Origin: Haloferax mucosum ATCC BAA-1512
GTDB taxonomy: Archaea; Halobacteriota; Halobacteria; Halobacteriales; Haloferacaceae
Direction: 5' to 3'
DNA: 64,000 bases
NCBI RefSeq assembly: GCF_000337815.1
Contig: NZ_AOLN01000001.1
Location: forward strand, 62,001-126,000
Positions within the stretch are counted from its first letter, which is position 1. Each line of letters opens with the position of its first letter. The notes beneath the pieces are model-generated. The model saw only the letters and a list, made by a program, of their open reading frames with translations. It made no database searches and was not told the DNA's origin. This document shows, in pieces, positions 34,288 through 42,780 of the stretch. The translations under genes were made by a program, and so were the position numbers.

Positions 34288-35702
34288 CAGGCGACACCCC
34301 CGACGGTCGGTTGGGCGACGACCCACAGGCTCGCCACCGTGTAGCAAATCGTGACGGCGACGAAAGGGTACTCACTCCGGAGTGGCTGTAACCGGCCCGG
34401 AAACACGTCGAACGAGCGGACGTGTGCGACCCAGACCGACAACAGGTGCCCCAACACGACGAACGCGAGCTGGAGACTGCCGAACCACGCGGGGACGACG
34501 AAGACGGTAATACCCGCCGGCGGCGACAGCGGGTTGAGCGCGACCGCCGCCAGTGCCGGTGCGAGACCGACGACGTAGCCGAAGAAATGCGCGAGATGGT
34601 AGCCGGCGGCGATTGGGACGAGCGCGGGTGCGAACCACCCGGCGATGAACGCAGTCGTGACGTACGTCTCGGCGGTTCGTCGAGCGGCCAGCGAGGCGAG
34701 TCGGTAGCCCGCGACGAACACGAGAAAGCCCACGACGATGCCGATGAGGTTCACAGCCCATGCGGGAACCGGTGTCGCGGCGTCGAGGACGCGCTCCCAC
34801 GCGACGGTCGAAACGAGTCCGTCGAAGGTGGTCACCCACAGGAGCGCGACGATGAAGGCCACGTCATCGGTTCCCATTCGCTCGCGGGAGCGCGCCAACC
34901 CCGACCCGGGGAGAGTGACCGAGAGTCCACGGGCGGTCTGCTGTATCGGCGCAAGGTGGCCGTAGAGACGGAAGACACGCGCCACCGGGTCTGCGTGTTC
35001 GAACCACGCGTCGCCGTAGACGACCGCGCCGCTGACAGTCACGAGCGAGTAGGCGACGACGACACCGGCGAGCGCCCGCGGATTCGCCGCCAGCGGGCTG
35101 ACGACCTCCAGCCAGACGAGACCGAGCAGGCCGACGACGCTCGGCCACGACCCGAGACGGGAAGGGTAGGAACGAGACGCGTGCTGAAGTGTCTGAATCT
35201 GGCGGCTGAGCGTCGCCGTGAGCGTCCGCCACGGGTTCACGAGCGGCCACACGTCCACGACGAGATACGTCAGCATGGTAAAGCCCGCCCACCAAACGAC
35301 CCAAACGAGGAGCACGCCCGCGTTTGCGACCGCGACTGACGGACCGGCGAGTGAGAATCCGACGACTGCGACGAGCGCGGCGACGCCGAGAAACCGGAGT
35401 ACGGCGGCGACAATCGCGCTCGACTCGCCGATTTCGACGCCGAATCGAGTGAACGCGCCGAGCGACTCGTCGTCGGTGACGAACGCCGAGAGGAGAAACG
35501 AGACACAGACGACGCCGCCGCCGGAGACGACGACGAGCCAGAACGGCGCGCGGACGGATTCGAGCGATCCGGCGAGCGACCCGGCGTGTGCGGCGACCGG
35601 TCGGACGAGACCGAGGAGTGTGAGCGCCAGCACCGCGAGACCGACGAGTCCGCCCCGAACAAGCGACCGCAGGGCTGGCCGCGGAATCGAACTTCGGGTC
35701 AT
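34287..35702 (-). CDS. Polytopic membrane protein of the oxidase-linked cluster
   Basis: 471 residues with about 11-12 hydrophobic helices, including a signal-like start (LVGLAVLALTLLGLVRPVAA followed by HAGSL). The protein has several Trp-rich helices (VLLVWVVWWAGFTMLTYLVV) and His residues in membrane regions (AGYHLAHFFGYVVGL) that could bind haem or metal. No family named with certainty. Start (ATG 35702) overlaps the stop of the upstream gene, and its stop overlaps the start of the next, so three genes form a coupled operon convergent with the cox operon. Possibly involved in copper/haem delivery, but unproven. Confidence 0.72.
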   Translation of the reverse strand: MTRSSIPRPALRSLVRGGLVGLAVLALTLLGLVRPVAAHAGSLAGSLESVRAPFWLVVVSGGGVVCVSFLLSAFVTDDESLGAFTRFGVEIGESSAIVAAVLRFLGVAALVAVVGFSLAGPSVAVANAGVLLVWVVWWAGFTMLTYLVVDVWPLVNPWRTLTATLSRQIQTLQHASRSYPSRLGSWPSVVGLLGLVWLEVVSPLAANPRALAGVVVAYSLVTVSGAVVYGDAWFEHADPVARVFRLYGHLAPIQQTARGLSVTLPGSGLARSRERMGTDDVAFIVALLWVTTFDGLVSTVAWERVLDAATPVPAWAVNLIGIVVGFLVFVAGYRLASLAARRTAETYVTTAFIAGWFAPALVPIAAGYHLAHFFGYVVGLAPALAAVALNPLSPPAGITVFVVPAWFGSLQLAFVVLGHLLSVWVAHVRSFDVFPGRLQPLRSEYPFVAVTICYTVASLWVVAQPTVGGVA

Positions 35703-36412
35703 TGCTGGAGCCACGCTACCGTTTTCGGCCCGTACATCAGTGCGCCCACGGCGACGACGAACACGGCAGTCGAAACATCGACCGAGAGGACACGGAGCGC
35801 GCTCACGACGCCGGTTCCACCGGCGGCCCCCGCGGCGAGTCCGCCGACGAGTGGGACCGTACACCCGACACACGTCACCAACCCCAGCGCGCCCGAAAGC
35901 GCCGTGCGCGCGGCGTCGAGAGTCGCAACGTAGACGAGGTACGAAAGCGCGAGATAGCCGACGACGCGATACGGAACGACGGTTGCCGAGACGACCGTCC
36001 CGGCGTAGCCGACGCGCGGTCCCCATCCCGGTGCGCCGAGCGCGAACTGCCAGCCGGCGGGTCCGCCGGCGTGTCCAGCGGCGCGAACGTGTCCGTCGCC
36101 GACGAGCGCGCCGACGTTCACGGACAGCAGTCCGGCGAGAAACGCGAGGACGAAAAAGTACGCGACGGCGACGACTCCCGCGACGAGTTCGACGCGGCGG
36201 TCGGCGGTCGGTCGCTCCGTCCAGCACAGCGCCGCGATACCGACGTTTATCCAGACGAACGGGTAGATGACGTACCGGAGTTCGTCCACTCGAACCGGCG
36301 CGGCGTGAAGGTATGCGGCGACGGCAAGGAGTTCGAACCAACAGAGCGCCGCGAGCCACCACGTCGTCGGAATCTGCCGCGCCTCGGTGCGACCGGTGTA
36401 CGAGAGCGCCAT
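35699..36412 (-). CDS. Polytopic membrane protein with CxxC
   Basis: 237 residues, about seven hydrophobic helices. A CVGCTVPLVGG motif lies in a late helix (about 178-190), the kind of intramembrane Cys pair seen in metal- or disulfide-handling proteins. N-terminal part: TWWLAALCWFELLAVAAYLH. It ends in ATGA overlap with the next gene and starts 1 bp after the end of the preceding gene, so it is part of the four-gene minus-strand operon facing the oxidase genes. Assembly role plausible only by context. Confidence 0.7.
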   Translation of the reverse strand: MALSYTGRTEARQIPTTWWLAALCWFELLAVAAYLHAAPVRVDELRYVIYPFVWINVGIAALCWTERPTADRRVELVAGVVAVAYFFVLAFLAGLLSVNVGALVGDGHVRAAGHAGGPAGWQFALGAPGWGPRVGYAGTVVSATVVPYRVVGYLALSYLVYVATLDAARTALSGALGLVTCVGCTVPLVGGLAAGAAGGTGVVSALRVLSVDVSTAVFVVAVGALMYGPKTVAWLQQ

Positions 36413-36413
36413 C

Positions 36414-36857
36414 TCAGAGCAACCCTAACAACCTGAGCGTGACGCCGATGATAAACAGCGCGCCGATGACCCACGACCCCGCGAGCGCCGCCTGCGAGCG
36501 CTTGAGTCCCCTTCCGCGCGCGGCGTGGTACGTCCCGTAGAACAGGTAGGAAACGACGACAGAGACCGTCGCGGTGACGAGAGCCGCGCCCGCGACGTTC
36601 GTCGCTTCGTCCGGGATGCCGCTCCCGCCGATGAACAACACCGCAATCGCGCCGAAGCCGAACGTCACGAGCAAAAATACGAGCGACAGCACCGTCGGGT
36701 CCTTCGACCACTGCCTCCCCGTGTCCCGACGTGACCCGCCCCCGGTCGGGACGGCGGTGACGGTGTAGTGTCGCCGCCCCCGGCCGGTGAAGAACACGAT
36801 GAGCGCCAGCAGTGCGGCTCCGAGGAGAAACCCGACGAACAGAACTGTCTGTGCCAT
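36414..36857 (-). CDS. Hypothetical membrane protein
   Basis: 147 residues with four TM helices: FVGFLLGAALLALIVFFTG, LSLVFLLVTFGFGAIAVLFI, ALVTATVSVVVSYLFYGTYH and ALAGSWVIGALFIIGVTL. A basic loop with GRGRRHYTV lies after helix 1. First gene of the minus-strand operon; AT-rich promoter-like bases (AGTATTATAACTATTG) at about 36870-36890 probably drive it. Function unknown. Confidence 0.68.
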   Translation of the reverse strand: MAQTVLFVGFLLGAALLALIVFFTGRGRRHYTVTAVPTGGGSRRDTGRQWSKDPTVLSLVFLLVTFGFGAIAVLFIGGSGIPDEATNVAGAALVTATVSVVVSYLFYGTYHAARGRGLKRSQAALAGSWVIGALFIIGVTLRLLGLL

Positions 36858-36979
36858 GTGAACACACCACTAGTATTATAACTATTGACACTGATATAAA
36901 CGATTCGCCGTACACGGGGTCTCGGGGTCGATTTTCTGACGGGCGTCCGTGTCGGACACGTCCCGCCGGCGAAACGTGA

Positions 36980-36987
36980 TTCTTAAG
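36980..36987 (+). promoter_or_regulatory. TATA-like box of the FKBP gene
   Basis: TTCTTAAG about 28 nt before the ATG at 37012, in agreement with a leaderless transcript. Confidence 0.5.
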
Positions 36988-37011
36988 GGTCGCACGAATC
37001 ACGTAGCGTGT

Positions 37012-37944
37012 ATGAGTGACGAACAGCAGGCGGAGGCCGAGCAGGTCGATGAAGACGTCGAGTCCGGTATTCAGGACGACGACTTCGTTCGCCTCGCGTA
37101 CACGGTTCGAACGGTCGAAGACGGCGACGTCGTCGATACTACGAGTGAAGAAGTGGCCGAAGAGGCCGAAATCGACGTCGAGGGCTACGAATTTGAGCCT
37201 CGCGTCGTCATCGTCGGCGCGGGCCACGTCTTCCCCGAGGTTGACGACGCCCTGATCGGTGCCGAGGTCGGCGACGAGGATACCGTCGAGATTCCGGCGG
37301 CAGACGCCTTCGGCGAGTACGACGAAGACGAAGTGCGCACGGTCAGCGCCAACAAGATCGACGAAGACGACCGCTACCCCGGTGCGCAGGTCCAGATCGA
37401 CGGCGAGCAGGGTCGTCTTGAGACCATCATCGGAGGTCGCGCCCGCGTCAACTTCAACCACCCCCTCGCGGGCAAGGACCTCGAATACGAGTACGAGGTT
37501 CTCGACCTTGTCGACGACCGCGAAGAGCAGGCCTCCGGCCTTCTCGGCATGTACCTCCAGCAGGCTCCCGACGTCTGGATTCAGACGGACGAAGTCGAAG
37601 AAGAGCAGGTTGTCGAGTCCGACGACGAGGACGAGGACGCCGAACCCGAGACGGAGACCGTCACCGTCGAGAAGGACACGCTCTACATCGAGGCGACACC
37701 GCAGATGACGATGAACCAGCAGTGGATGTTCTCCAAACAGCAGATTGCGCAGGACATCATGCAGCGTCTCGACATCGACCGCGTCATCGTCCAAGAGACC
37801 ATCGAGGGCGGCATGGGTGGCATGGGCGGCCTCGGCGGTATGATGGGCGGCGCAGGCGGCGCTGACATCGAAGAAGCAATCGAGGACGTCGATATCGACG
37901 CCGACGAACTCGCCGCAGAACTCGACGACGCAGACGAAGAGTAA
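37012..37944 (+). CDS. SlyD-like FKBP peptidyl-prolyl isomerase
   Basis: 310-residue acidic protein expected to catalyse prolyl isomerisation and act as a chaperone. The FKBP part spans about 20-180, interrupted by the insert-in-flap chaperone domain: VRLAYTVRTVEDGDVVDTTS, VIVGAGHVFPEVDDALIGAE, EIPAADAFGEYDEDEVRTV, then RVNFNHPLAGKDLEYEYEVL, which is the SlyD NHPLAGK motif. A long acidic C-terminal extension follows, with a Gly/Met-rich stretch at about 268-285 (GGMGGMGGLGGMMGGAGG). The extension is unusual and may mediate interactions. ATG 37012 is supported by the TATA-like box. Confidence 0.88.
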   Translation: MSDEQQAEAEQVDEDVESGIQDDDFVRLAYTVRTVEDGDVVDTTSEEVAEEAEIDVEGYEFEPRVVIVGAGHVFPEVDDALIGAEVGDEDTVEIPAADAFGEYDEDEVRTVSANKIDEDDRYPGAQVQIDGEQGRLETIIGGRARVNFNHPLAGKDLEYEYEVLDLVDDREEQASGLLGMYLQQAPDVWIQTDEVEEEQVVESDDEDEDAEPETETVTVEKDTLYIEATPQMTMNQQWMFSKQQIAQDIMQRLDIDRVIVQETIEGGMGGMGGLGGMMGGAGGADIEEAIEDVDIDADELAAELDDADEE

Positions 37945-38013
37945 GCGAGGACTTCCGCCGCCTCCCGCGAATCGGCGGCTTCTTGATACTCGCCTTCCGA
38001 CCGCTTCGTAGCT

Positions 38014-38280
38014 ATGGCTTCGACAGACGACACCGCGGCGCACGACCTCCGCGACCTCACCGACGTAAAAGTCGCACTCGCCGCCGGGCTCTGTACCGTC
38101 GGCCTGACGCTCGCGCTCAAATATGGTGCTGGCGTCGATGTCTCGTTCGTCTACCGTCTCTCGCCGCTCGCTCCGTACTTCGCATACGTCTTTACCCGCG
38201 GTGCGGCGCTCTCTGTGCGCGTCTGGGTCGGACTCATCGTCGCCGTCACGCTCGGTACGTTCGGGTTCTTCGCTTTCTGA
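38014..38280 (+). CDS. Small membrane protein
   Basis: 88 residues: polar N-terminus (ASTDDTAAHDLRDLTD), then two or three hydrophobic helices (VALAAGLCTVGLTLALKYG; SPLAPYFAYVFTRGAAL; WVGLIVAVTLGTFGFFAF). It follows the FKBP gene by 69 bp. No family recognised; coding supported by codon use and clean ends. Confidence 0.62.
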   Translation: MASTDDTAAHDLRDLTDVKVALAAGLCTVGLTLALKYGAGVDVSFVYRLSPLAPYFAYVFTRGAALSVRVWVGLIVAVTLGTFGFFAF

Positions 38281-38292
38281 CCGGGCGCTGAC

Positions 38293-38916
38293 TCACGCGA
38301 TGTCGCGGCTGGTATCGACCGTGACCCGCTCTGCAAGCCGGAGTTTGATGGTCTCGTCGAGCGCTCGGCCGCCACGGAACTTCGGAACGGCGAGCCTGTT
38401 TTCTATCTCCGAGCCGTCGATTTTCGTTTCGAGGTCGAAGACGATGTCGGCCATGTGCTCGGTCAGGTCGCGGTTCTCGGGCACTGTCTCGCCTTTGAGT
38501 CCGTGGAGAACGGTGAGACCGCGCGTGTTGACCATATGGGTCTGGAGTGCATTGAGGAACTTCCGATACCGCGGTCCCTCGTTCCGTTCGAGCGTATCGA
38601 CGACATCGACGATGAGGTTCGCCCCCTCGGGCAGGTCGCGTACGAGTTTGTTCGCCGCATCGAGCGGCGCGTCACCGCCGACGTCCCGGATGGTCGGGCT
38701 TCCGGTCGCCCCCGGACACCGGTCGAGCGCGTCTTCGACGGCAACGTCGGAGCGTAACGTCGTCAACCACAGGGTCCCGCGGGTCGTCGTCAGTTCGTAC
38801 AAGAAGAGTTCGGACTGGCTGGCCGGGTCGGCCGCGAGGAGGACGACGCTCCCCGCCGGAATCCCGCCGTCGAGTTGACGGTCGAGAACGTCGATACCGG
38901 TCGCCAGTCGAGACAT
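38293..38916 (-). CDS. RecA/KaiC-like ATPase-fold protein, degenerate P-loop
   Basis: 207 residues with a RecA/RadA-like core: TGIDVLDRQLDGGIPAGSVV is the standard KaiC/RadA entry, but the Walker A Lys-Thr is lost (DPASQSELFLYEL in place of GxxGxGKT). Walker B-like strand NLIVDVVDTLERN follows. It probably binds but may not hydrolyse nucleotide, like other haloarchaeal RadA-like regulators (DUF family). Start ATG 38916 is used; 38937 adds seven residues. It runs 5 bp after the MinD gene and is probably cotranscribed with it. Confidence 0.72.
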   Translation of the reverse strand: MSRLATGIDVLDRQLDGGIPAGSVVLLAADPASQSELFLYELTTTRGTLWLTTLRSDVAVEDALDRCPGATGSPTIRDVGGDAPLDAANKLVRDLPEGANLIVDVVDTLERNEGPRYRKFLNALQTHMVNTRGLTVLHGLKGETVPENRDLTEHMADIVFDLETKIDGSEIENRLAVPKFRGGRALDETIKLRLAERVTVDTSRDIA

Positions 38917-38942
38917 GCCTGTGGCTAAGACAGTCACTCATA

Positions 38943-39560
38943 TTACTTCTTCCCCGATATATTGTCTACAATCCGACGATAGGCGGCTTGAACTGTTGGC
39001 TGAGTGAGTACTGGTGATGTTTCTTCAGGGACAGTTCCGAGTATTGGCGCGCCGACCAGTTCGGCGACCGCATCCGGTGCGACTCGCGTGCGGGTGACGA
39101 CACACCCGATGACGGGCGTCCCGAGCGCACGCGCCATCGCGGCCGTCTTCGCCGCGTCGCGGAGCGCTGGCGCGCACAACGGCGTCACGACGACGACGCC
39201 GTCGGCGACGCGGAGCGGTGTTGCGGCGTCGGGTCCCGCGCCGGCCGGACAATCGACGACCGTCGTTCGGTCGTCGGCCGCAATCGACTCCAACCACTCC
39301 TCGAACGCCTCGTCGTCGGTCCCGCTCGGTGCCGGCAACACCGACACCGTCTGGTCTGTCGGGTGCTGGTGGACCGTCGGTTCGAGTACGGCATCGCTCG
39401 CTCCACCGTCGTCGCGTCGTTCGACACCGGCCATCGTGTGCAGATTCGGCATGTCTCTGTCGGCGTCAACCGCGAGGACGGGACCGTCGAGCGCACTCGC
39501 TAGTCCGAGCGTCGTGGTGGTCTTGCCGCTTCCGCCCTTGCCGCCAGCGATTGCCAACAT
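38943..39560 (-). CDS. minD: MinD/ParA-type ATPase
   Basis: 205-residue deviant-Walker ATPase: GGKGGSGKTTTTLGLASAL at residues 6-24, VLAVDADRDMPNLHTMAGV, TTVVDCPAGAGPDAATPL and the nucleotide-site strand DGVVVVTPLCAPALRD. The C-terminal amphipathic membrane helix of bacterial MinD is not obvious (ends AYRRIVDNISGKK). Haloferax has several MinD paralogues used in polar positioning and cell envelope organisation rather than only division, from memory. It is cotranscribed with the RecA-fold gene downstream (5-bp gap). Confidence 0.85.
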   Translation of the reverse strand: MLAIAGGKGGSGKTTTTLGLASALDGPVLAVDADRDMPNLHTMAGVERRDDGGASDAVLEPTVHQHPTDQTVSVLPAPSGTDDEAFEEWLESIAADDRTTVVDCPAGAGPDAATPLRVADGVVVVTPLCAPALRDAAKTAAMARALGTPVIGCVVTRTRVAPDAVAELVGAPILGTVPEETSPVLTQPTVQAAYRRIVDNISGKK

Positions 39561-39656
39561 AGCCCGGACTGGTGCCGGTCTCGTATTTGAACCTACGGCG
39601 AAAACAAGCCCACGTCCGTGCCGCGTGAAACCGCGGTGGCCGAGGCGGCTGTCTCC

Positions 39657-40031
39657 TCAGTCGTGACAGCAACCGCCGGCTTCCCCGCCGAAATCGACCG
39701 AAAGCGGTTCGGAGATGGCCTGATTGATCTTCTCCAACTCGCCGACGAGTTCGGCCTGTGCGAGGAGGTACTCCTCCATCACGGGTTCGGAGTGGAGTTC
39801 GTCTTGGGCGGCTTGGACCTTCTGGAGGCCTTCTTGGGTCGCTTCGCCCATCTGACGGGCGACGTTGAACTCCTCGCGGAGTTGGTTGAACTCGGTGATA
39901 AGCTCTTGAACGTCGTCGTCGGCTTCGACGGCCGCCTTCGCTTCCTCGTACGCCTCGTACTTCGGATGGTCAGCGATGGCTTCGCCGAGTTCGCGCCCGA
40001 GTTCTTCGAGCCGCGTCGTCTGCGTGCTCAT
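39657..40031 (-). CDS. YlbF/YmcA-family protein
   Basis: 124 residues, almost wholly helical: GRELGEAIADHPKYEAYEEA, AAVEADDDVQELITEFNQLR, VQAAQDELHSEPVMEEYLLA and LVGELEKINQAISEPLSVDF, the Com_YlbF pattern. The C-terminus GGEAGGCCHD carries a Cys pair and a His, a possible metal or Fe-S site. In Bacillus, YlbF and YmcA bind RNase Y with an Fe-S cluster; the archaeal role is unknown. 626-nt distance to the MinD gene start is partly empty. Confidence 0.8.
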   Translation of the reverse strand: MSTQTTRLEELGRELGEAIADHPKYEAYEEAKAAVEADDDVQELITEFNQLREEFNVARQMGEATQEGLQKVQAAQDELHSEPVMEEYLLAQAELVGELEKINQAISEPLSVDFGGEAGGCCHD

Positions 40032-40088
40032 AACCGCGCGTTAGGCGTCGAACGGTTTCAACCTGCCGAAGAGCGAAGTAATCGGGGG

Positions 40089-40742
40089 TTAGACCTGCGT
40101 TTCGACGAACGCGACGATGTCGGCTAACTCGTCCGCCCCGACGCCGTGGGGTGCTTGGTACACGTTCGACGTTACGTCCGCACCGAGTTCGCGGAGTCGG
40201 TCGGCGGCGTGTTCCGCCCGCGACGACGGAATCACGCGGTCCAGCGCGCCCGACCCGACGAAGACTGGTTTCCCGGCGATTCCTTCGGGGTCGAGGTCGG
40301 CGTGCGACGCGGGCAGATAGCCGTGGAGCGCGACGACCCACGCGTAGTCGTCAGGATTGTCGAGGAGAAGCGAGAGACTGGTGATTGCACCCTGACTGAA
40401 TCCGAGCAAGCCGATTCGGTCACGGTCGAGGTTGTACTGGTCGATTGCGCCACCGATGGCGTCGCGGACGAGTTCGCGCGACCGATCGAACTGCTCGGCG
40501 TGCGGTTGACTCTGGTGGAGACCGCCCGCCGAAAGGTCGAGTTCGTACCACGTGTAGCCGCCCTGTAGCTCGTCGGGCGCGCGAAAGCTTACGACGTGCA
40601 GGTTCTCGGGGAACCGCTGTGCAATCTGGAGTAAGTCCTGTTCGTTCGACCCGCGTCCGTGCAGTAACACGACTGCGGGTCCCGGCCCGTCACTCGGCGC
40701 TGACGGTTCGACGTGAACGTGTTCGAGGGGAATGTCGGCCAT
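40089..40742 (-). CDS. Carboxylesterase / phospholipase-like alpha/beta hydrolase
   Basis: 217 residues. The catalytic triad is visible: nucleophile in IGLLGFSQGAITSL (G-F-S-Q-G), Asp in VGSGALDRVIP, His near the C-terminus (YQAPHGVGADEL). The oxyanion strand VVLLHGRGSNEQDLLQIA is typical of the YpfH/Est dienelactone-like esterase group. Cytoplasmic; substrate unknown. ATG 40742 is preferred to longer frames by the normal fold start (IPLEHVHVEP). Confidence 0.85.
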   Translation of the reverse strand: MADIPLEHVHVEPSAPSDGPGPAVVLLHGRGSNEQDLLQIAQRFPENLHVVSFRAPDELQGGYTWYELDLSAGGLHQSQPHAEQFDRSRELVRDAIGGAIDQYNLDRDRIGLLGFSQGAITSLSLLLDNPDDYAWVVALHGYLPASHADLDPEGIAGKPVFVGSGALDRVIPSSRAEHAADRLRELGADVTSNVYQAPHGVGADELADIVAFVETQV

Positions 40743-40996
40743 GGGCCACAGTATGCCGTCGCACGGCTTCAACCCCCGAGTGACGGAAGAGTAACCGGGT
40801 AACTGCGAGCCAATCAAATGTGGGGTCGTGCGCTACTGACGCCGGTGTGACTTCGATCGGGACCGCTTCTCGCCGTTGGTTCGCACTCTTGTGTCGGGTC
40901 GATTCAATTCGTTGAAATATGGTCGTGTGGGGGTGTGTGACGCCCAATCGTGGGAAAACACCGTCGTTAAACCGCTTCGTCCGTTAGGGAGCCTCA

Positions 40997-42031
40997 ATGA
41001 GTCAGGACGCCTCCTCGGAGGGAGACCTTCGAAACACCGGGATGTCGCTCAAGCACGACCGGGAGTGGGATTACGAACTCGAACGCATCGTCGAAGCCGT
41101 CGAAGAACGCGACGCCAGTCGCGTCGGCCTGCAGTTCCCCGAAGGGCTGAAACGCCGTGGTCCGGCCGTCGCCGACGACCTCCGACAGCTCTGTGACGAC
41201 GACGTGACGTTCATGCTCTCGGGACAGCCGTGTTACGGCGCGTGCGACCTCGACACCTATCTGATGCGCCGAACCGACGTGTTCGTCCACTTCGGTCACT
41301 CTCCGATGAAGGAGTCTGACAAGATTATCTACGTGCCGCTTTTCTCCAACGTGGACCCGTTCCCCATCATGGAGGACGCGCTCGACGAAATCGAGGGCGA
41401 CGAAGTCGGTCTCGTCACGACGGCTCAACATATGAACCGCTTCGAGGACATGTGCGATTGGCTCGAAGAGCGCGGTTACACCGTCCAAACCCGCAAAGGT
41501 GACGACCGTCTCACCTACGAGGGGCAGGTGCTTGGTTGCAACTACGCCTCTGCAGACATACCGGCCGACAACGTCCTCTACGTCGGTGGCGGAAAGTTCC
41601 ACCCGCTCGGCCTTGCGATGGAACACCCAGAAAAGAACGTCATCATCGCCGACCCCGTCAACAACGTCGTCACCATCGCCGACACGCGGAAGTTCATGAA
41701 ACAGCGCTACGCGTCGGTCCACAAGGCGATGGACGCCGAGAAGTGGGGCGTCATCTTCTGCACCAAAATCGGACAGGGCCGCATGGAGATCGCCGAGAAG
41801 ATTCTCGAAGACAACGAAAACGCCTACCTCATCACCATGGACGAGGTGACGCCGGACCGGCTCCGCAACTTCGACATGGACGCGTTCGTCAACACGGGCT
41901 GTCCGCGCATCACGACCGACGACGGACCGCGCTTCCACAAGCCGATGCTCACGCCCCAGGAGTACCGCATCGCCGTCGGTGACGAACCTCTCGACTCACT
42001 CGAATTCGACACCTTCCACGGCACGTGGTGA
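40997..42031 (+). CDS. dph2: Diphthamide biosynthesis enzyme Dph2
   Basis: First step of diphthamide formation on elongation factor 2: a 4Fe-4S cluster cleaves SAM to add a 3-amino-3-carboxypropyl group to a His. 344 residues. Cluster Cys are seen in SGQPCYGACDLD, VLGCNYASAD and NTGCPRITTD; the first and third are the usual ligands. Other family stretches are LQFPEGLKRRGPAVADDL and VGGGKFHPLGLAMEHPEK. Homodimeric in archaea. It stands alone on the plus strand with about 165 bp of noncoding DNA upstream. Confidence 0.92.
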   Translation: MSQDASSEGDLRNTGMSLKHDREWDYELERIVEAVEERDASRVGLQFPEGLKRRGPAVADDLRQLCDDDVTFMLSGQPCYGACDLDTYLMRRTDVFVHFGHSPMKESDKIIYVPLFSNVDPFPIMEDALDEIEGDEVGLVTTAQHMNRFEDMCDWLEERGYTVQTRKGDDRLTYEGQVLGCNYASADIPADNVLYVGGGKFHPLGLAMEHPEKNVIIADPVNNVVTIADTRKFMKQRYASVHKAMDAEKWGVIFCTKIGQGRMEIAEKILEDNENAYLITMDEVTPDRLRNFDMDAFVNTGCPRITTDDGPRFHKPMLTPQEYRIAVGDEPLDSLEFDTFHGTW

Positions 42032-42134
42032 GATAGTCGGGGAGCCATCCGCCGCGACTCCGTCCTGACTTCTTTCGGTCGCCGGACCTGTCATTCGGAA
42101 TACCTTTATTGTCGGGAACCGTTCACCATCGGGT

Positions 42135-42701
42135 ATGGTTCCCCAACGGAAACCATTGACCACTCTCCTGTCCCTCCTCGGTCTCCTCGCGCTCGCGGGG
42201 ACGGCCGCCGCACAGCACTTCGGTTCCGTGCCGGAGACTTCGACGATAGTCGGTATCGGGTTCAGTCTGATTCTCAACCTCGTCTTCGGTGGCATTCTCG
42301 TCGCCGCTGGTCCCGACTACACCCGCAACTCGATCTCCGAAATCCGGAGCAACCCGGGTCGGTCGTTTGTCTGGGGCTTGGGAGTCTCTCTTTTTGCATT
42401 TGTGGTGCTCATCCTGAGTAGCTTTATCCCGCTTTTGGGTCTGCTTCTCGTCGTCGTGGTGGTGCTGGTATTCGTCGTCTTGATTGTTATCGGGAGCGCT
42501 GTCGCAACCGTTTTTCTCGGGTCTCTCGTCGTGAAGCCTGCCGTGGGCCGGTCCCCATCGCTCGGCGTGTCGCTTCTCGTCGGCGCAATCGGAAGTACAA
42601 TGCTCTCCGTTATCCCGGTTCTCGGCGCAACTATGGTGCTCGGCATCACCGTATTCGGAGTCGGCGTCGTCGGTCGCCACGCGTACCTGTCGATGGTTTG
42701 A
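42135..42701 (+). CDS. Haloarchaeal membrane protein
   Basis: 188 residues: a signal-like first helix (LTTLLSLLGLLALAGTAAAQ) followed by about four further helices (IVGIGFSLILNLVFGGILVA; VWGLGVSLFAFVVLILSSFI; LLLVVVVVLVFVVLIVIGS; MLSVIPVLGATMVLGITVFG). The intervening loop NSISEIRSNPGRS is polar. Similar to a haloarchaeal DUF of polytopic proteins; no function. It ends 79 bp before the CARF-like gene. Confidence 0.68.
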   Translation: MVPQRKPLTTLLSLLGLLALAGTAAAQHFGSVPETSTIVGIGFSLILNLVFGGILVAAGPDYTRNSISEIRSNPGRSFVWGLGVSLFAFVVLILSSFIPLLGLLLVVVVVLVFVVLIVIGSAVATVFLGSLVVKPAVGRSPSLGVSLLVGAIGSTMLSVIPVLGATMVLGITVFGVGVVGRHAYLSMV

Positions 42702-42780
42702 TTATAAGACACCAGATTACCACTACAGCAGAAGAAATCACCACAACATTCAGGGTACCGGTAGCGAATGAGACAGATAG

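Noticed and set aside
36247-38043. Minus-strand frame of 598 codons opposite the FKBP gene
   Set aside because: Repeats of Val/Leu/Asp from the complement of an acidic gene; the FKBP reading on the plus strand is clear.
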